Part shown: positions 1 to 9,200 of the stretch, piece after piece
Position numbering within the stretch: the stretch's first letter is position 1
Layout: each line of letters begins with the position of its first letter
NCBI GenBank assembly: GCA_038326725.1
Contig: JBBQKI010000001.1
Span: 115,940 to 179,939, forward strand
DNA: 64,000 nucleotides
Origin: JBBQKI01 sp038326725
GTDB taxonomy: Bacteria; Bacteroidota; Bacteroidia; Flavobacteriales; Flavobacteriaceae
Reading direction: 5' to 3'
Position numbers and translations under genes: made by a program
The notes under the pieces: generated by a model
What the model saw: only the letters and a program-made list of their open reading frames with translations
Told to the model about the DNA's origin: nothing
The model's database searches: none

Positions 1-235
1 AAAGACTGTCTTTTTTCTTGGCGACGGCATTGTCTTTTAAGTTGAAAACGGTGCTATCCTTTACTCGGGTAGCAATTAATGTGGAGGGAAATTCTTCTGA
101 AATTTTAGAAACTTTTAATGAATCTACTACTTGGATCTTTTTTGTTTTGAGGCTATTTGGAGTTTTTTTGCCGTCTTGTGCAAAAGCAATACTGAATCCT
201 AAGAACAGTAAAAAAGGGAGGTTCTTTAATTTCAT
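1..235 (-). CDS. secreted protein, N-terminal part only (runs off left edge)
   Basis: The reverse strand opens with an ATG at 233-235 and stays open to the window edge, giving 78 residues. The N-terminus (MKLKNLPFLLFLGFSIAFAQ) is a textbook Sec signal peptide with the FAQ cleavage end common in Flavobacteriaceae. The mature part seen here is lysine/serine/threonine rich with no recognisable domain. Its position just downstream of pgk on the same strand would fit a peptidoglycan-related exported protein such as a LysM transglycosylase, but that is a guess from gene order, not from sequence. The C-terminus lies outside the window. Confidence 0.7.
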   Translation of the reverse strand, partial: MKLKNLPFLLFLGFSIAFAQDGKKTPNSLKTKKIQVVDSLKVSKISEEFPSTLIATRVKDSTVFNLKDNAVAKKKDSL

Positions 236-418
236 GTGTTATTTTATATTGCGTTCAAGCTTTTTAGAAAAACATCAAACAGGTTGTACATTATATTTCA
301 ATAAACAGTAACAATGTATGTGAAACGATTTTTTTTTAAGAAAATTTTAGCTAAAATAAGGAAATGAAGATTGTAACCAAATATTTAACACTCTAAATCC
401 AATTATTGACTCAAATGA

Positions 419-1606
419 TTAATCCAAAAGTGCTTTTATTCCGGGAAGGGTTTTCCCTTCAAGCATCTCCAGCATTGCCCCGCCACCCGTCGAAACATAG
501 CTCATTTTGTCGATCAAATTAAACTTTTGTGCCGCCGCAACGGAATCTCCCCCACCAACTAATGAAAAAGCTCCTTTCTCTGTGGCTCTTGCAATTGCAT
601 TCCCCAGAAATTCCGTTCCTTTTGAAAATTTTTTCATTTCAAAAACGCCCATAGGCCCATTCCAAAAAATAGTTTTTGAATGTGAAATAATATCCGCGAA
701 AATTTCATTTGTTTTAGTCCCCGTATCAAGGCCCATCCAGCCGGCGGGGATAGAGCCGATTTCCTTTACTTCCGTATTGGCGTTTTCCGAAAAAGCATCG
801 GCAATTATGGCATCTTCCGGTAAATGAACGGCAACATTTTTGTTTTTTGCTTTTTCCAAAATGTCAAGCGCAAGTTGTAGCATTTCATCTTCAACCAATG
901 AATCGCCAATCTGACCGCCTTTTGCTTTTATAAAAGTAAATGCCATCCCGCCACCAATTATAAGATGGTCAATTTTGTCTAAAATATTCTCTATAATTGT
1001 GATTTTTGATGAGACTTTGGCTCCGCCAATAATGGCCGTTACTGGTTTGTCATTAGCTTTGAGTACTTTTTCAACATTCGTTATTTCCGACGCAAGCAAC
1101 AAACCAAAATATTTATTATCGGGGAAAAAACGGGCGATAACAGCCGTGGATGCGTGCTCCCTGTGGGCAGTACCAAAAGCATCGTTTACATAAACATCTC
1201 CAAGTTTTGATAGTTTTTCGGCAAATCCGGCATCACCATTAGCTTCTTCATCATAGTATCGAAGATTTTCCAATAATAAAATTTCTCCCGGCTTTAAATT
1301 TGAAACTTTATCTTCCACTTTTTTCCCGATACAATCATCTATAAACTGAACTGGCACACCAAAAATTTCTTCGGCAATTGGAACTACGTGGCGCAAAGAG
1401 GTTTCATTGTTCCTGTTTTTTGGCCTTCCCAAATGCGACATCAGCACGCAACTGCCGCCATCATTTAATATTTTTAAGATTGTAGGTTTGGCCGCTTCAA
1501 TTCGGGTGGCCTCGGTAACTTCAGATTTTTCGTTTAATGGCACGTTAAAATCAACGCGGATCAGGGCTTTTTTTCCTTTAAAATTTATGTCATCTATTGT
1601 TTTCAT
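419..1606 (-). CDS. pgk: phosphoglycerate kinase
   Basis: Full-length (395 aa) cytoplasmic phosphoglycerate kinase, which transfers phosphate between 1,3-bisphosphoglycerate and ADP in glycolysis and gluconeogenesis. The N-terminal domain carries the substrate-binding RVDFNVP (about residues 17-23) and SHLGRP (57-62) motifs. The C-terminal nucleotide domain carries GGAKVSSK (about 193-200), GGGDSVAAA (about 351-359) and STGGGA (about 373-378). Length and motif order are normal for the family. It is divergent from holB; a TATCTTTG -7 box lies on the minus strand at 1627-1634, about 20 nt upstream of the ATG. Confidence 0.98.
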   Translation of the reverse strand: MKTIDDINFKGKKALIRVDFNVPLNEKSEVTEATRIEAAKPTILKILNDGGSCVLMSHLGRPKNRNNETSLRHVVPIAEEIFGVPVQFIDDCIGKKVEDKVSNLKPGEILLLENLRYYDEEANGDAGFAEKLSKLGDVYVNDAFGTAHREHASTAVIARFFPDNKYFGLLLASEITNVEKVLKANDKPVTAIIGGAKVSSKITIIENILDKIDHLIIGGGMAFTFIKAKGGQIGDSLVEDEMLQLALDILEKAKNKNVAVHLPEDAIIADAFSENANTEVKEIGSIPAGWMGLDTGTKTNEIFADIISHSKTIFWNGPMGVFEMKKFSKGTEFLGNAIARATEKGAFSLVGGGDSVAAAQKFNLIDKMSYVSTGGGAMLEMLEGKTLPGIKALLD

Positions 1607-1626
1607 TTCTAAAAAATTTAGTGCAG

Positions 1627-1634
1627 CAAAGATA
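1627..1634 (-). promoter_or_regulatory. -7 box of pgk
   Basis: The minus strand reads TATCTTTG here, an exact match to the Bacteroidota -7 consensus TAnnTTTG, about 20 nt upstream of the pgk start. No clear TTG -33 element is seen at the usual distance, so this is a partial promoter match. Confidence 0.5.
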
Positions 1635-1688
1635 CCTTTTTTAAAAAAACGAAAATTTAATTGCTGTACGAAATGAGTTCAAATTCCT

Positions 1689-1696
1689 TAATTTTG
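1689..1696 (+). promoter_or_regulatory. -7 box of holB, very close to the start codon
   Basis: TAATTTTG matches TAnnTTTG and ends only 3 nt before the ATG at 1700. If it is the real -7 element, transcription would begin at or just inside the start codon, giving a leaderless mRNA. A TTG lies at 1661-1663, 25 nt upstream, slightly beyond the usual spacing. Confidence 0.35.
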
Positions 1697-1699
1697 ACG

Positions 1700-2854
1700 A
1701 TGGATTTTTCAGAAATTATTGGGCAGGAAACTATTAAATCTCATTTAAAAAATTCGATTAGAGATAACCGAATTCCACATGCCCAATTGTTTACAGGCAA
1801 TCCAGGGAGTGGGCTTTTACCCATGGCCATTGCTTTTGCAAAGGATTTGCTATGTAGTGCCCATGAAAAAAATAGCCCGGGATATTTAAATTGTGCCAAT
1901 AAAGTGGCCAAACTCTCTCACCCCGATCTCCATTTTATTTATCCGGTGAACACCACCGAAGACATAAAAAAAAATGCAGTTTCTGATAATTTTTCAGAGG
2001 AATGGCGGAATTTCGTTCTGAGAAACCCTTACGCATCTTTATTTGAATGGCTGCAAAACTTAGGTATTGAGAACAAGCAGGGGAACATTAGCAAGTTTGA
2101 AGCGGAAGCTATTGCAAAAAAATTGTCGTTAAAGGCTTACGAGGGGGGGCACAAAATTTTGATTATTTGGATGGCAGAATTGATGAATCCGGAGTGTTCC
2201 AACAAAATCCTTAAAATTTTGGAAGAGCCGCCAGAAAAAACAATTTTGCTGCTTTTAACGGAAAATGAGGACCGTATAATTTCGACCATCCGCTCTCGAT
2301 GCCAAAGGCTCCACTTTCCTTCACTTTCTGAAAATGATATTATGGAAGCATTGGTTTCAAAACATTTTGTTTCGGAAAATGAGGCAAAAAAAATAGCGAG
2401 TCAGAGCGGTGGTGATTTTACCAGAGCCCTTCAACTAATCGAAAATAGTGGTGAAGATTTACTTTTTGAAGGATGGTTTATCACTTGGGTGCGCACTGCG
2501 TTTCGGGCGAAGGGTCATAAAAACTCCATCAATCAATTACTGGATTGGAGCGATGTACTTGCGGCTCAAGGGCGGGAAACACAAAAAAAATATCTTTCTT
2601 TTTGTTTGGATATTTTTCGGCAAGCTTTGCTTTTAAATTATAAAACAGATTCGCTTTTGTTTTTTGAAATAAACGATAAATCATTTTCATTGGAAAAATT
2701 CTCTCCCTTTGTTCACCAAAATAATATTTTTGAAATAAGTACCGCATTGGAAGATGCCTATTTTCATATTGAGCGTAATGGAAATTCCAAAATCATTTTT
2801 ACTGATTTGTCTATTCAATTAACGAGACTAATTCATAAACCTGAATTGGTATAA
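1700..2854 (+). CDS. holB: DNA polymerase III subunit delta' (clamp-loader subunit)
   Basis: A 384-aa clamp-loader AAA+ family protein, part of the complex that loads the beta clamp. It begins MDFSEIIGQ and continues with HAQLFTGNPGSG, the region equivalent to the Walker A loop. The loop is degenerate (GNPGSGLL, no lysine), as expected for delta', which does not hydrolyse ATP. The LKILEEPPE segment and the sensor region with TIRSRCQ (SRC motif) are present. An upstream TTG at 1661 would add 13 residues, but the family N-terminus matches the ATG at 1700. The usual cysteine-rich zinc module is reduced to two cysteines. It is divergent from pgk. Confidence 0.93.
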   Translation: MDFSEIIGQETIKSHLKNSIRDNRIPHAQLFTGNPGSGLLPMAIAFAKDLLCSAHEKNSPGYLNCANKVAKLSHPDLHFIYPVNTTEDIKKNAVSDNFSEEWRNFVLRNPYASLFEWLQNLGIENKQGNISKFEAEAIAKKLSLKAYEGGHKILIIWMAELMNPECSNKILKILEEPPEKTILLLLTENEDRIISTIRSRCQRLHFPSLSENDIMEALVSKHFVSENEAKKIASQSGGDFTRALQLIENSGEDLLFEGWFITWVRTAFRAKGHKNSINQLLDWSDVLAAQGRETQKKYLSFCLDIFRQALLLNYKTDSLLFFEINDKSFSLEKFSPFVHQNNIFEISTALEDAYFHIERNGNSKIIFTDLSIQLTRLIHKPELV

Positions 2855-2997
2855 TCATTTCTTATAAAGAATTAATTTACCAATTGTTAAAATTTATAAG
2901 CCCCGGCGACCATAAAAGCCATTTAAGCCGTTAATAATTTATTTAAACACAAGGTGGGCGGGGAAAAGCAATTACTGCTCTAAAGGCTTTAAAACTG

Positions 2998-3867
2998 CTA
3001 ATTTGACTTTTTAAAGCAATATATCAAAGAGGAATATTCTTTGGTTTTCCAAGCGTGGATATTTGAAATTAAACCAATGAACAATGCTTTTATTGAAAAG
3101 CTGTTTCCGGTTTTATATTTTTCTGAAAGTAAACTTACATAAAATGAATCAAAAAGCAATGGTTCAATTTTTTGAAGTTTAATTTTTTCAGAAAACAAAC
3201 ATGTCATTGATGTTTTTGAAAAATGCCACAAATGCCGCGGCACGTCGTAACCCGCCCAATATTGCTTATAATATTTTGCATCATAAGATTTATAATTGGG
3301 AACCGCCACAATTAATATGCCTTTTGGTTTTAATAATTCTTCTATTTTGATGATAGAATCTTCTAATTCTGGAAGATGTTCTAAGACGTGCCAAAGGGTA
3401 ACCACGTCAAATTTTTCATTCGAAAAATCATCAATACTTTCCCGAAGATGTATTTTTTTTTTAGCTGCAAGTTTACGGGCATTTTCATTTGGTTCAACCC
3501 CGTTTACAATCCAACCTGCATCATTTGCTTTTTTTAAAAATTCGCCCGTGCCGGAACCAATATCAAGCAATCTTCCTGTGCCATTGTTCAGTTTTAAAAT
3601 TAGGTTCAATTTATTTTTTATAGCCCTTTTTTTTACCCATTGATATAAAAAAGATGTCAACCCTTTTTTTGAGTCCGTATGTGAAATATATGATGAGCTT
3701 TGGTAGTATTTATGGAGATTTTGTTTGGAAGGTTGTGGAAATGTAACCAACATTTCGGTTTCAGTGTCACGCAATAAATCAAATGTTTCTCCAGAAATTA
3801 AAAAATCCTTGGTGGAAATGTAGGTTTCCTTTTTGTTATTCTTCAAATTACCTATTTTGTGTTCCAC
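2998..3867 (-). CDS. class I SAM-dependent methyltransferase
   Basis: A 289-aa methyltransferase of the Methyltransf_23 type; substrate unknown. The SAM-binding motif LLDIGSGTGEF lies at about residues 102-112, followed by VEPN (acidic loop) and the post-motif region FDVVTLWHVLEHL. The C-terminal NYKSYDAKYYKQYWAGYDVP segment is typical of this Bacteroidota group. The start is a GTG at 3865-3867; no in-frame ATG is available nearby. That GTG lies inside a parS-like palindrome. The gene begins only 14 nt after mnmG ends and is probably co-transcribed with it. Confidence 0.85.
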   Translation of the reverse strand: MEHKIGNLKNNKKETYISTKDFLISGETFDLLRDTETEMLVTFPQPSKQNLHKYYQSSSYISHTDSKKGLTSFLYQWVKKRAIKNKLNLILKLNNGTGRLLDIGSGTGEFLKKANDAGWIVNGVEPNENARKLAAKKKIHLRESIDDFSNEKFDVVTLWHVLEHLPELEDSIIKIEELLKPKGILIVAVPNYKSYDAKYYKQYWAGYDVPRHLWHFSKTSMTCLFSEKIKLQKIEPLLFDSFYVSLLSEKYKTGNSFSIKALFIGLISNIHAWKTKEYSSLIYCFKKSN

Positions 3868-3875
3868 GTGAAACT
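3860..3875 (+). other. parS-like ParB-binding site
   Basis: The 16 bases read TGTTCCACGTGAAACT, matching 15 of 16 positions of the widely conserved chromosomal parS sequence TGTTCCACGTGAAACA. It sits in the short gap between mnmG and the methyltransferase and contains the GTG start of the latter. A second, weaker copy lies on the other side of mnmG. Assignment as a ParB site is by sequence match only; parA and parB are not in this window. Confidence 0.6.
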
Positions 3876-3881
3876 TAAAAA

Positions 3882-5753
3882 TTATCTTCCCATATAAACT
3901 AACAAAACAGAAATGTCGTTAGGCGAAACCCCACTGATTCGTGAAGCTTGTGAGAGTGTTGCCGGCCTTACTTTTAAAAGTTTTTCTCTCGCCTCAAATG
4001 AAAGGGATTTCAATTTGGCGTAATCAAATCTTTCGGGAATTTTGATATCTTCCAGCCTATTCAATTTATCAGCATTGTTTTTTTCTTTTGAAATATACCC
4101 AGCATACTTAACTTGAATTTCCGTTTGTTGTAACATTTCGGCGTCAAGGTTTTCATTTTGAATAAAATTTTCCACCGTCTCAATTTTACGCATATCTTCC
4201 ATGGTGATGTTTGGACGTGAAAAGATCTTGAACATTTTATCGCTTTGATTAACCAAAGCGGAATCTCTAAATTCCAAAATGGGGTTAATGTCCTCTGGAT
4301 TTACGCTCGTTTCCTTAAAAAATTGAACAAAAGCAATGGATTGCTTTTCTTTCTTTTCCATTTTTCGCAACCTTTCATCATCAGCCAACCCAATAGCATG
4401 GGCTTTGGGTGTTAGTCTAAAATCCGCATTATCTTGCCTTAAAAGAGTTCTATATTCCGCTCGAGAAGTAAACATTCTGTATGGTTCTTCGGTTCCTTTA
4501 GTAATTAAATCGTCGATTAAAACACCGATGTATGCTTCGTTTCTTTGTAAAATGAATGGATCTTTATCATGAACTTTTAAATGTGCATTAATGCCTGCCA
4601 TCAAACCTTGTGAGGCCGCTTCTTCATAACCTGTTGTGCCATTAATTTGTCCCGCAAAATAAAGACCTGAAATTAATTTGGTCTCAAGCGTGTGTTTTAA
4701 TTGTGTGGGTGGGAAATAATCATACTCGATGGCATAACCGGGGCGAAAAAACTTTACATTTTCAAACCCTACTACCTGGCGTAACGCTTTAAATTGAACA
4801 TCTTCAGGCAATGAAGTCGAAAACCCATTAATGTAATATTCAACAGTGTCCCAACCTTCGGGTTCCACAAATAGTTGATGTTTATCTTTATCGGCAAAAC
4901 GGTTTATTTTGTCCTCGATAGAGGGGCAATACCTGGGACCAATGCTTTGAATTGAACCATTGAACATAGGCGAACGATCAAATCCTTCCCTCAAAAGGTC
5001 ATGAACCAAGGTGCTGGTATAGCTCATGTGGCATGAGCGCTGAATTTTTAAGGGTTGTGTATTATCCGAATAAGAAAATTTTTCGGGAATTTCATCCCCG
5101 GGTTGTTCGGTCATTTTTGAAAAATTAAGAGACCTTCCGTCAACCCTAGGAGGAGTGCCGGTTTTCATTCTTCCGGAAGTAAATCCCATATTCACTAAAT
5201 CTTGGGTAATCCCAGTTGCGGCCTTTTCGCCCGCACGGCCACCACCAAATTGTTTTTCGCCAATATGAATCAACCCATTTAAAAAAGTTCCATTGGTGAG
5301 CACTACGCTTTTTCCGCGGATTTCCATCCCCAACGAAGTTCGGACGCCAACAATTTTATCCTTTTCCACTACAATCCCAGCTATCATTTCTTGGTAGAAA
5401 TCTAAATTGGGGGTTTGTTCCAACATTTGTCTCCATGTCTCGGAAAAACGCATGCGGTCACTTTGAACCCTTGGGCTCCACATGGCTGGTCCTTTGGATT
5501 TGTTAAGCATTTTAAATTGGATAGCGGTTTTGTCGGATATTATTCCACTGTAACCTCCCATGGCATCAATTTCACGCACTATTTGCCCTTTTGCAATTCC
5601 ACCCATGGCAGGATTACAGGACATTTGTCCTATGTTTTGTAGGTTCATGGTCACCAATAGCGTTTTTGAGCCAAGATTAGCAGCAGCCGCAGCCGCCTCC
5701 GAACCCGCATGGCCAGCACCAACCACAATTACATCATATTCGTTTGGAAACAT
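3882..5753 (-). CDS. mnmG: tRNA uridine-5-carboxymethylaminomethyl modification enzyme MnmG (GidA)
   Basis: A 623-aa FAD-dependent protein that, with MnmE, makes cmnm5U34 in the wobble position of several tRNAs. The N-terminal dinucleotide fold has GAGHAG at residues 12-17. The first GidA signature, CNPAMGGIAKGQIVREID, follows at about residues 46-63; the second, GYEEAASQGLMAGINA, is in the middle of the protein. The C-terminal helical domain ends in RISGVSPNDISVLLVYMGR, also typical. Length is normal. parS-like palindromes lie on both sides of the gene, the upstream one only about 11 nt from the ATG. Confidence 0.98.
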   Translation of the reverse strand: MFPNEYDVIVVGAGHAGSEAAAAAANLGSKTLLVTMNLQNIGQMSCNPAMGGIAKGQIVREIDAMGGYSGIISDKTAIQFKMLNKSKGPAMWSPRVQSDRMRFSETWRQMLEQTPNLDFYQEMIAGIVVEKDKIVGVRTSLGMEIRGKSVVLTNGTFLNGLIHIGEKQFGGGRAGEKAATGITQDLVNMGFTSGRMKTGTPPRVDGRSLNFSKMTEQPGDEIPEKFSYSDNTQPLKIQRSCHMSYTSTLVHDLLREGFDRSPMFNGSIQSIGPRYCPSIEDKINRFADKDKHQLFVEPEGWDTVEYYINGFSTSLPEDVQFKALRQVVGFENVKFFRPGYAIEYDYFPPTQLKHTLETKLISGLYFAGQINGTTGYEEAASQGLMAGINAHLKVHDKDPFILQRNEAYIGVLIDDLITKGTEEPYRMFTSRAEYRTLLRQDNADFRLTPKAHAIGLADDERLRKMEKKEKQSIAFVQFFKETSVNPEDINPILEFRDSALVNQSDKMFKIFSRPNITMEDMRKIETVENFIQNENLDAEMLQQTEIQVKYAGYISKEKNNADKLNRLEDIKIPERFDYAKLKSLSFEAREKLLKVRPATLSQASRISGVSPNDISVLLVYMGR

Positions 5754-5763
5754 ATTTTTAAAA

Positions 5764-5779
5764 GCTCCACGTGGAACAA
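5764..5779 (-). other. second, weaker parS-like palindrome
   Basis: The minus strand reads TGTTCCACGTGGAGCT, with the palindromic core TTCCACGTGGA. It matches 13 of 16 positions of TGTTCCACGTGAAACA. It lies in the mnmG leader, so the GGAG within it could instead act as a ribosome-binding sequence. It gains interest from the near-perfect site at 3860-3875, 1.9 kb away. Confidence 0.4.
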
Positions 5780-5862
5780 ATTAATTAGATTTTTACGGGG
5801 TGCAAATGTACATTTTAATAAATAAATTAAAGAAAAGTTTTCAAGTTTCTGAGAATCAATGC

Positions 5863-6279
5863 CTAAAGGAATTGGCGTGATGAAAGTGCTTTATCTTCTT
5901 TGTTGCGCATTATTTTCTTTTCAGATTTAGAAGAGTCTTTATAATTGCAAAAATGAAAGATTCCATGAATCATTACCCTATGAAGTTCGTCCAAAAAGGC
6001 CGTGGTAAAAGTTATGCCATTCTCCTTAACACGCTCAATAGAAATATAAATTTCACCGGAAATCTGATTCTCCAAACTATAATCAAAGCTCAAAATATCA
6101 GTAAAAGTGTCGTGGTTTAAATAGTCCATGTTCAATTTGTGGAGAAATTTATCATCGCAAAAAACGTAAAGTATATCACCTACATCAAAATTTTCAACTT
6201 CAATTATATCCGAAATCCATTGAGAAATTTCATTTTCATTTTGAAGCTTAAAATCTGCTTGGTAATTAAAATCAATCAT
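5863..6279 (-). CDS. ybeY: endoribonuclease YbeY (rRNA maturation factor)
   Basis: A 138-aa YbeY/UPF0054 protein, a metal-dependent RNase acting in 16S rRNA 3' processing and ribosome quality control. The motif region reads HRVMIHGIFHFCNYKD. It holds the first two metal-ligand histidines in HGxxH spacing, but the position of the third histidine is an aspartate, and the usual glycine before the tyrosine is an asparagine. The upstream TDILSFDY segment is also typical. The C-terminus is short. The start overlaps the end of the DUF4175 gene by 8 nt, so the two are translationally coupled. Confidence 0.9.
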   Translation of the reverse strand: MIDFNYQADFKLQNENEISQWISDIIEVENFDVGDILYVFCDDKFLHKLNMDYLNHDTFTDILSFDYSLENQISGEIYISIERVKENGITFTTAFLDELHRVMIHGIFHFCNYKDSSKSEKKIMRNKEDKALSSRQFL

Positions 6280-9200
6280 TTCCCTTCTTAAAATACTCCT
6301 GTACTTTGGTTTTATATTCTTGCCGCAAAGGTAATGCCTCCCTGTTCAAAATTTCCGTAGTGTTAAAGTATTTTTTAATGTCGTCGGGCGATAGCCTATT
6401 TGTGTTTTGATAGCTGCTGCGGTTGGTCCGACTTTCCCTTTTCGTTTCTTGGCCTTGCTCAAAATTAGCTTTATCGAGTTTCATCAATTCATATTTAAGG
6501 TTCATCATTTGTTGTAACGTTCTTTCGTTAAAGCCTTTATCCAACAATTGCTGTTCCACTCCTTCCATTTTTTTCAACAAATCCCCCCCATTTCCGCTTA
6601 GGCCCTCTTTGCTCATCCTATCTTGTAATTGTTGCCGCAATTGTTGCTGTTGTTTGTAGATTTCATAAATTTCGCCATTCATTTCTTCACTTTCGCCCTC
6701 ATTATTGCCGTTTTCACCATCTTTCCCCTCACGGCCATTTTTGCCTTCGCTCCCTTTTCCATCCCCGTCTCCTTTACCTTCGCCCTTGCCTTCACCCTCA
6801 CCTTCACCCTCGCCATCGCCTTCTCCGCTTTTTCCATCTTTGCCTTTTTTTATTCCCTCCTTCATTTTTTCCCCTAAACTTTCCTGTTTTTCAATAATGT
6901 CTGGCAATTGGAATCCTTTTCCTTCGCCTTCGCCTTCGCCCTGTCCTTTGCCTTTTCCTTTGCCGGAACCTGAGCCGGGCATTTGCATTTGCATTTGGTT
7001 TTGCATATTGTTAAGCAAATCGCTAAGCAAAATAGCAAGTTCATTTGCGCCCGTTACGGTATATTGTTGGCTCGATATTCCCTGTCGAGTTTCGTTGTCA
7101 GCAAGCCTTTCCAAAGATTTATCAATATTGTACTGCACTTCGGTCAGTGTTGTGTTTATGACGTTGCTCAACAAGGGCTGCCGAAGCGAAAGCGAAAACA
7201 AACTGTCGTCAATATGTTGGAAATTGAGTTTTAAATCATTTTGAAGGTTTAGGCTTTTTCCGAAAACGGGATTGCCGTATTCTATCTTTTTGAACTGTTC
7301 CATCAAATCTTCTTGTTCAAAAGAAAAAGTAACGAGGTTGTCGAGAATCTGCCGTAGCATTTCCACGTCCTCTTCTATTGTTTCCATTTGGCCGCCCTCC
7401 ATCTCCATCTGCATTTGCTTGCCCATTTGTTTCATTTTCTTACCTGCTTTATTCTGGCTCGGTTTGGCTCCTTTTGCATCTTGTTTTCCAAGCTTATCCG
7501 TGGCTTTTTGTTGTTCCTCTTCAACTTCTTTCTCTCCCGGTTTGTCTTCTTCAAGTTTCATTGGCGATTTCAAATCTTCATTTTCCTTTTGAAGTTTTTC
7601 CATTTCTTTTTGGATTTCCTCAAACTTATCGTTTAGCTTTTCCTGTTCCTCTTTTGTGTTTTTTTCTTCGGATTCTTCAGCAAGTTTTTCCTGCTCTTCA
7701 CCCAATTTATACAATTCATCGGCAAGTTTTTCTGCCTTTTTTGTTACATAATACCTTTTGGTCAGTTCCAAAAGTTGTTCGAGGTTTTTCTCTTGGTTTT
7801 TATTCTGTTTTGAGAGCTTCTCCAACTTTTCGGTCAGTTCCTCTTTTTGAATTTTTTCCTGAAGTTTTTCCAGCTCATCCAACAATTTTTCATTTTCCTT
7901 CAAACGCTCTTCATTTTCTTTTAAGCGTTCTTCCAATTGTTCTTTAAAAGGATCGTTTTCTTTATTTTCCGGCTGAAATTCTTCAAGATTTTCTTTGAGC
8001 TCTTTCGAAAAATTCTTCATCATTTCCTCTTGCTGTTTCTGCCTTTCAATAAAATTTTGAAGTTTTTGTTTATCGTTCCAGTTCAATTCGTTTTTCTCTT
8101 TTTGCGTTCGCGAAATTTCCTCGAGTTTCTTCTCTTGCATCTTCATTTCTTCCAAGGATTTATCGAGTCCTTTTATTGAATTTTCCTGCTCTTGAAGTTG
8201 CTCGTCCTCTTTTTCTTCTTGGGTCAATTTCCTGAAAAAATAAATTCCGGACTTAGTGGATTTGTAATTGTGAAGCGCATCATTATCAAAAACCTCAAAA
8301 TAATATTCATAAGCAACTCCTTCGGTCAACACCAAATTTCCCGGAAAAGAATATACGAATTGCTCAAAATTAGTTTTAGAAATTGACAGATTTTCAACAT
8401 TTTTATTGGCCTCGTCGCCTTCGGGATAATAAACCAATCTCAGCTTTGTAAGCCCATAATCGTCAGACGCCTGCCCGAGGAAAAACACCCGTTGGCTGTC
8501 TGTGCTGTCTTGTTTGGACTGCACATCAATTTCAGGGAATTCATCTTTAACAACCCCAAGCGCAAAAGATAGGTTTTCGTAATCCTTCAAATTTTCATTA
8601 GAGGTGGTGAGCGCATAATCGAGTTTGCTGAAAATATTCTTTTTAAAATTGAAATTTTCATCATTTGCTAAAAAGGAATAAACCGTATCGACAGTTTTTA
8701 AATTAACCGCATTGGTATTTTTGGCGCTCACGTTCCAAGAAACCCGCGTGCCTTCGGGGATAGTGGCATTTCCGGTACTTTTTAAAATTTCATCTTTTTT
8801 CCCAGTGTGCGCAGGATAATCCAAAACCATTTCAAAAGCCACAAGTGAGGGGGTTTTCAAAACCTCCAGTGTATATTCCTTGGAAATTACTTTATTCGCC
8901 TTTAACTGAAAATCAATGGCCTCAATGGGTTGCGAAAAAACATATTCGTAAAATCCGGGCGCGGTTTGTTGTAAATAATAGGTTTCATTATTATAAACAA
9001 TACTGGCGTTTTCGGGAAGCACATCGCCCTGAGCGCGAACTTTCAGCGTAAAACTTTTGTTTTCGATAGCACTCAAATCTTCATTTAATACATAAAAAGC
9101 AAAGGGAGCTGGAGGTTCGTAAGCAGTATCATAGTTCACTACCCGTTTGTAGCTGCCCGAAAAAACATCATCGGCGCCCAAAATATTAAACAATAAAAAA

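Noticed and set aside
18..311. Plus-strand frame opposite the left-edge gene
   Set aside because: The minus-strand frame has an ATG, a signal peptide and normal composition; the plus frame is a shadow.
2890..2915. Shared 13-mer (CCGGCGACCATAA) with the inverse of 31808-31820, next to a shared AATTTATAAGC
   Set aside because: A 13-base match is expected by chance in 64 kb on both strands, and the copy at 31808 is already explained by its similarity to the SLC13 gene start.
6705..7244. Plus-strand frame rich in Pro/Ser (PSPSPSP) opposite the DUF4175 gene
   Set aside because: It is the complement of the GEGEGKG low-complexity coding region and has no upstream signal; the minus-strand frame is conserved and longer.
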